Assembly (NCBI GenBank): GCA_015057615.1 | Contig: SVEA01000086.1 | Coordinates: forward strand, 1-55,566 | DNA length: 55,566 bases | Origin: Lachnospiraceae bacterium | GTDB lineage: Bacteria > Bacillota > Clostridia > Lachnospirales > Lachnospiraceae | Direction of reading: 5' to 3' | Position numbers and translations under genes: made by a program | Shown: positions 52,194-55,566 of the stretch, piece by piece | Position numbering within the stretch: position 1 is the first letter of the stretch | Layout: every line of letters starts with the position of its first letter | Notes under the pieces: generated by a model | Seen by the model: the letters and a program-made list of their open reading frames with translations, nothing else | Database searches by the model: none | What the model was told of the DNA's origin: nothing

Positions 52194-53426
52194 TTACATT
52201 AATTTTCCATTAATTTTCTTCCCTTCGGTTTTTAATGTCTCCTTCTTTAGCTCCTCCTTCCTTGTTATTCTGGCATCAACAAAACGAACAAATACCAGTT
52301 TAATGTATGCCCCAACCGGAACCGCAAGAAGCATGCCAAGGAAACCACCGATCGCACTTCCAAAGATTAGCGAAACAATGATAATCAAAGGGTGAATCTT
52401 GATGGAGCGGCTGAGTAGCTTCGGGCCAATAAAATTACCGTCAATGGTTTGTATAACAACCAATGCAATCATAGATACGAAAAGATTTTTAATATCACCA
52501 TTGATCAGACATACAAATGCAGTACTTACATAAGCTACGATAGGTCCGAAATATGGGATTAGATTTCCTATCCCGGCAAAAATTCCAATGACAAGCGCAA
52601 ATTTTACACGGGTAATCGACAGTACAATACTAATTGCCAGCATCATAAAAAGGGCATCCGCCAGCTGCCCGCGAATATATCCGGAGAATACTTCATCCAG
52701 ATCATGGGTAATCCGGTTGATTCTACGGTTCTTACGCTCACTGAACAAGGCATAGCAGACCTTTTTCATATAATTGATAATCATTCTTCCATCAATTAAA
52801 AAATAAAATCCGATCAGAAAACTGAATAATATTGTTGTAAAGTAGCCCGAGAGATTCGTAATTGAAGTGAGACTTGATTTTACAACATTCATAACGGAAT
52901 CCAGTATAAAGGTAATCGCATTTTTCATATAGAGCTCAAATTCCTGCGACTGAATATCCAGCTTCTCTAAGTTATCAAGTATCGCATTATAAAATGCATT
53001 CAGACTGTTGATTAACTCGTTCCCTAATTTCGTAATATCATCCAGATTGGCCAGGCGCAGCTGATCGGTCACACTGAATACAAGTAAAGAAATCAGCCCC
53101 ACAACAGCAACAACCAACAGAACTACTGATGTGGCAGCGGCCCAGGTTCTGGGTGCATGAAACTTACGAAGGAATTTATTCGTTTTAATGTTACGATATT
53201 TCTTTTCAAAGAAGCCAACAATGGGATCCAAAAGATAAGCAAACACGAATCCAAAAATAACCGGCTTAAACACCTGGATAAACCAGCTTACTTTCTCCAT
53301 GATTTCACGCAATATCGTCGGCGCATTTTTCGCAACTAAACTAAGGGAGTATATAATCACTGCCGTTATAATCACATATAACGATATCTGCATGTATTTT
53401 CGATTAAATTTATCGGTCCATTTCAT
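52194..53426 (-). CDS. AI-2E family transporter (YdiK/PerM-like)
   Basis: A polytopic membrane protein of 410 residues from the chosen ATG, with about eight TM segments and the family motifs FGFVFAYLLDPIVGFFEKKY near the N-terminus, VIGIFAGIGNLIPYFGPIV, and the C-terminal SAIGGFLGMLLAVPVGAYIKLV. Family members are described as AI-2 exporters or Na+/H+ antiporter-like; the substrate here is unknown. The ATG overlaps the kinase-like gene stop by one base (TAATG), so the genes are coupled. The N-terminal extension from an upstream start is the overlapping gene read in another frame and was rejected. Confidence 0.87.
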   Translation of the reverse strand: MKWTDKFNRKYMQISLYVIITAVIIYSLSLVAKNAPTILREIMEKVSWFIQVFKPVIFGFVFAYLLDPIVGFFEKKYRNIKTNKFLRKFHAPRTWAAATSVVLLVVAVVGLISLLVFSVTDQLRLANLDDITKLGNELINSLNAFYNAILDNLEKLDIQSQEFELYMKNAITFILDSVMNVVKSSLTSITNLSGYFTTILFSFLIGFYFLIDGRMIINYMKKVCYALFSERKNRRINRITHDLDEVFSGYIRGQLADALFMMLAISIVLSITRVKFALVIGIFAGIGNLIPYFGPIVAYVSTAFVCLINGDIKNLFVSMIALVVIQTIDGNFIGPKLLSRSIKIHPLIIIVSLIFGSAIGGFLGMLLAVPVGAYIKLVFVRFVDARITRKEELKKETLKTEGKKINGKLM

Positions 53427-54058
53427 TATTTCGCAGGTGTTCTCCTTTCGCCAAACTCCAGATACTGAATGATGCAATCCACCGAAGGATCCATACCAAT
53501 AAAGTCGCTTCGAAGGGATAGATGGTAATTCTCTGCTTTTCCCCACTTACCGGTGGCATGGTAATTGTAATAATTTGCTCTGCGCTTATCCATCTTTATG
53601 ATTTCTTCTTCCGCTTTATTTGCCGATAAATGGTACTCATGAATTGCCCGTTCTTTCCGGTAATTCAAATCTGCCCAGATAAATATATGAACCACATTCT
53701 CATAATCCTTAAGAACATAATCCGCACAACGGCCAACGATAACACAAGGTCCTTCTGCAGCAACCTTACGTATCACATCGGACTGCGCCAGATAGATTTG
53801 ATCATCTAAGGATAGATGAGTAAATCCGATATCACGATTTCCATATGCATTAATCCCCATAGCAATGGAGTATAATAGGCTGCTGGTAGCTTTATTCTCT
53901 ACATTTTCAAAGGCAGATTCGGCGAATCCGCTCTCTTTTGCAGCCAGGGAAATTAACTTGTTATCATAAAAAGGAATTTCCAGTTTCTCAGCTAATTTAG
54001 CGCCAATTTCTCTACCGCCGCTTCCATATTGTCTGCTGATTGTAATAATATTTTTCAT
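53426..54058 (-). CDS. Cytidylate-kinase-like protein
   Basis: The 210-residue product has the P-loop ITISRQYGSGGREIGAKLAEKL at residues 4-25 and EGPCVIVGRCADYVL near 100, placing it in the cytidylate-kinase-like family of nucleotide kinases, distinct from Cmk of nucleotide synthesis. The lid region is RKERAIHEYHLSANKAEEEI. It shares a one-base overlap with the AI-2E gene. Its partner and substrate are unknown. Confidence 0.83.
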   Translation of the reverse strand: MKNIITISRQYGSGGREIGAKLAEKLEIPFYDNKLISLAAKESGFAESAFENVENKATSSLLYSIAMGINAYGNRDIGFTHLSLDDQIYLAQSDVIRKVAAEGPCVIVGRCADYVLKDYENVVHIFIWADLNYRKERAIHEYHLSANKAEEEIIKMDKRRANYYNYHATGKWGKAENYHLSLRSDFIGMDPSVDCIIQYLEFGERRTPAK

Positions 54059-54092
54059 AAAGTCACTCCATTCTATTGGTTATGGAAGAAAA

Positions 54093-54194
54093 TCTCACGT
54101 TGCACTTATCTATCGTCGCATGAACATTTCCTCGAACAAACTCGGTAAATGTTCCTACTCGTCTAGACTAATCTGCTTATCGTGAACAGTATAC
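54093..54194 (-). repeat. Structured element family C, copy C2 (one arm lost)
   Basis: It keeps the C1 string CACTTATC...TCGCATGAAC, a hairpin GAACATTT/AAATGTTC with inner TCGA/CTCG, and the tail GACTAATCTGCTTATCGTG ending in GAACAGTA. The helix at this position is GCATGA/TCATGC in C1, so the stem sequence changes while pairing is kept. The partner arm GCAGATTAG is absent. Confidence 0.5.
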
Positions 54195-54245
54195 CATATT
54201 TTGCTGGGTGGGTGAAGCAATTTTTGGTAAGATATTCATTCAGTT

Positions 54246-55566
54246 TTATAGTAATAGTTGTAGTTTCAGATGCATTTTCTTCCCAATAGAAGCATTTTGG
54301 TAGGTTCTCTCAAACAGTGCTTCATAGAAACTCATTACCTTACGTAATTCCTTGGAGCTGATGGGGGTTTTTCCGAACCGTGCTTTTTGTATAATTTCCA
54401 TGCAGGCTTCAAATTCTTCCTCTTGCAGATCCGGAACCCCTTTCTTAACCTCATCCAGGTGATCCTCCAGCCGTTCCTTCCGTTTTAAAAAACCGTAACC
54501 GGAGGATATCACTTTTTCAATTTCTTTATATAGAAGTAATACTTTTTGATTGCGGTTACTTCTTCTAATCTGTTTTTTCTTTTGGTAAATCGGGAGGACT
54601 ACTCCGATCACACCTGCTCCCATAACTCCCATAAGCACAAAGATCAGGAAATGCAGACTGCTCCGTTTCCTATCGCCTTTCTTCATCCATGCATTTTCCT
54701 GCTCCGGGGATACGGTTGGTTTCGTCGTATTGTCCGCATCTACATCCTCCTGCGTCTCCGGTGCCGCGGTCGGCATGGAGGTTGGTGTTTCCGGCGCCGG
54801 CGTAGGTGTTACCGGTGCCACGGGAACTTCTTGCTCTTCATACCGGTTTAAATCATCCCCGATCTGTGTCATATCCTTTACGACTGCTTCCGTATTTTCC
54901 TGCGATGCTCCGGGGGTAACTTCCACCGGCATCCAGCCACAGCCATCAATATAGACCTCCACCCAGGCATGCGCATTATAATCCCTTACCGATAACTCGA
55001 GCTGCCTTACCCCATAGGAATAATCCACCGTATTCGAATAACCAGTGACCATCTGATCCTCTAAGTAATCGCTTTCCTCAATCTCCTCCCTGCCTATGGC
55101 ATAACCCTCTACATATCTTGCCGGCACTCCCATGATGCGCAGCATCAGCGTTGCCGCGGAGGCATAATGGGCACAGTATCCCACCTGATTCTCATAAACG
55201 AAGTATTCTACAAAATCCTTATTCTTCGGAAGCTTTCCCGGGGAAAGAGAATATTGCGTATTCCGATTCAAGTAATTTTTGATATAAGCAATCTTCTCCG
55301 GAATACTCTTTACGTCCGCATCAATATTTTCCGGAGAGAAATCTTGTTTCAACCGTTCTATTCCGATATCCGGCAGCTGCGTATATACCTCATAGACATA
55401 TTCCCGGTACTGTTTCTCATATGTGCTAAAATCCTCCAGTTTTCCAGGTAAGTCCTTATCAAGTATCCCGGGGGACTCATTTCCAATCGCAATATCATAA
55501 TAGTATTCCAATTCATAACAATCTCTTCTAACCGAAGGGACCGCATATAAATCCTGTTCATATTTG
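54246..55566 (-). CDS. Transglutaminase-like membrane protein (partial, 5' end outside window)
   Basis: The frame is open through the right edge of the window, so the N-terminus lies beyond 55566; the in-frame TTG at 55511 is not a likely start. The visible C-terminal 440 residues have a transglutaminase-like core with Cys in VGYCAHYASAATLMLRIMGVPARYVEG, His in NAHAWVEVYIDG and Asp/Glu in GWMPVEVTPG. A Pro/Thr-rich linker (APVTPTPAPETPTSMP), one TM (FLIFVLMGVMGAGVIGVVLPIY) and a cytoplasmic helical tail follow. TgpA-type proteins of this plan usually lie next to MoxR ATPase and DUF58 genes, which would be to the right. Confidence 0.85.
   Translation of the reverse strand, partial: KYEQDLYAVPSVRRDCYELEYYYDIAIGNESPGILDKDLPGKLEDFSTYEKQYREYVYEVYTQLPDIGIERLKQDFSPENIDADVKSIPEKIAYIKNYLNRNTQYSLSPGKLPKNKDFVEYFVYENQVGYCAHYASAATLMLRIMGVPARYVEGYAIGREEIEESDYLEDQMVTGYSNTVDYSYGVRQLELSVRDYNAHAWVEVYIDGCGWMPVEVTPGASQENTEAVVKDMTQIGDDLNRYEEQEVPVAPVTPTPAPETPTSMPTAAPETQEDVDADNTTKPTVSPEQENAWMKKGDRKRSSLHFLIFVLMGVMGAGVIGVVLPIYQKKKQIRRSNRNQKVLLLYKEIEKVISSGYGFLKRKERLEDHLDEVKKGVPDLQEEEFEACMEIIQKARFGKTPISSKELRKVMSFYEALFERTYQNASIGKKMHLKLQLLL

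Overview
The window is low-GC DNA from a motile, spore-forming anaerobic clostridium, most likely a Lachnospiraceae member. This is inferred from gene content: cotJABC, mbl next to flhO/flhP, flagellar helper genes, a tryptophan T-box, a PPi-type phosphofructokinase and no respiratory genes. Most genes lie on the minus strand. I see no rRNA, tRNA, CRISPR array, prophage or transposase gene.

Layout, left to right. 1-6.7 kb: hpf, secA, prfB (with the RF2 programmed +1 frameshift), cheW and an amino-acid-binding lipoprotein, all minus. 6.7-11.3 kb: a gene-poor AT-rich stretch with DnaA boxes, a PilZ protein, an SH3/NlpC-P60 cell-wall hydrolase, trxB and a small YjfB-like motility protein. 11.8-18.3 kb: acyl-ACP thioesterase, cvfB, yvyF, comFC, a nucleotidyltransferase and recD2. 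18.3-22.4 kb: a rod-binding protein, flhP, flhO, mbl and a small membrane protein. 22.5-27.4 kb: the str operon rpsL-rpsG-fusA-tuf. 27.7-30.9 kb: rpoD, a plsC-like acyltransferase and PPi-PFK. 31-34.5 kb: trpXYZ-type ABC importer behind a T-box whose specifier reads UGG. 34.7-38.1 kb: cotJA-B-C, a YegS-like lipid kinase and a VanZ-like protein. 38.4-47.1 kb: a DinG-like helicase fused to a Cas4-like nuclease, a disordered basic protein, a DUF1292 protein, a UvrD-like helicase, gltX and a zinc-ribbon membrane protein. 47.4-55.6 kb: an ABC transporter cluster built around a large CARDB-like surface protein, an AI-2E-family permease overlapping a cytidylate-kinase-like gene, and a truncated transglutaminase membrane protein.

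The unusual content is between the genes. At least four families of repeated, strongly foldable elements occupy the intergenic gaps. One family (three copies at 125-297, 5931-6062 and 21674-21846) keeps a five-helix plan while its stem sequences change in a compensating way, and G-U pairs favour one transcribed strand, so it looks like an RNA. A second covarying hairpin module is shared by two MITE-like elements with different ends. The copy between secA and hpf is preceded by about 90 nt that can form a pseudoknot and competing helices. A short repeat that carries the Shine-Dalgarno sequence sits directly before five unrelated genes. None of these could be searched against databases here.
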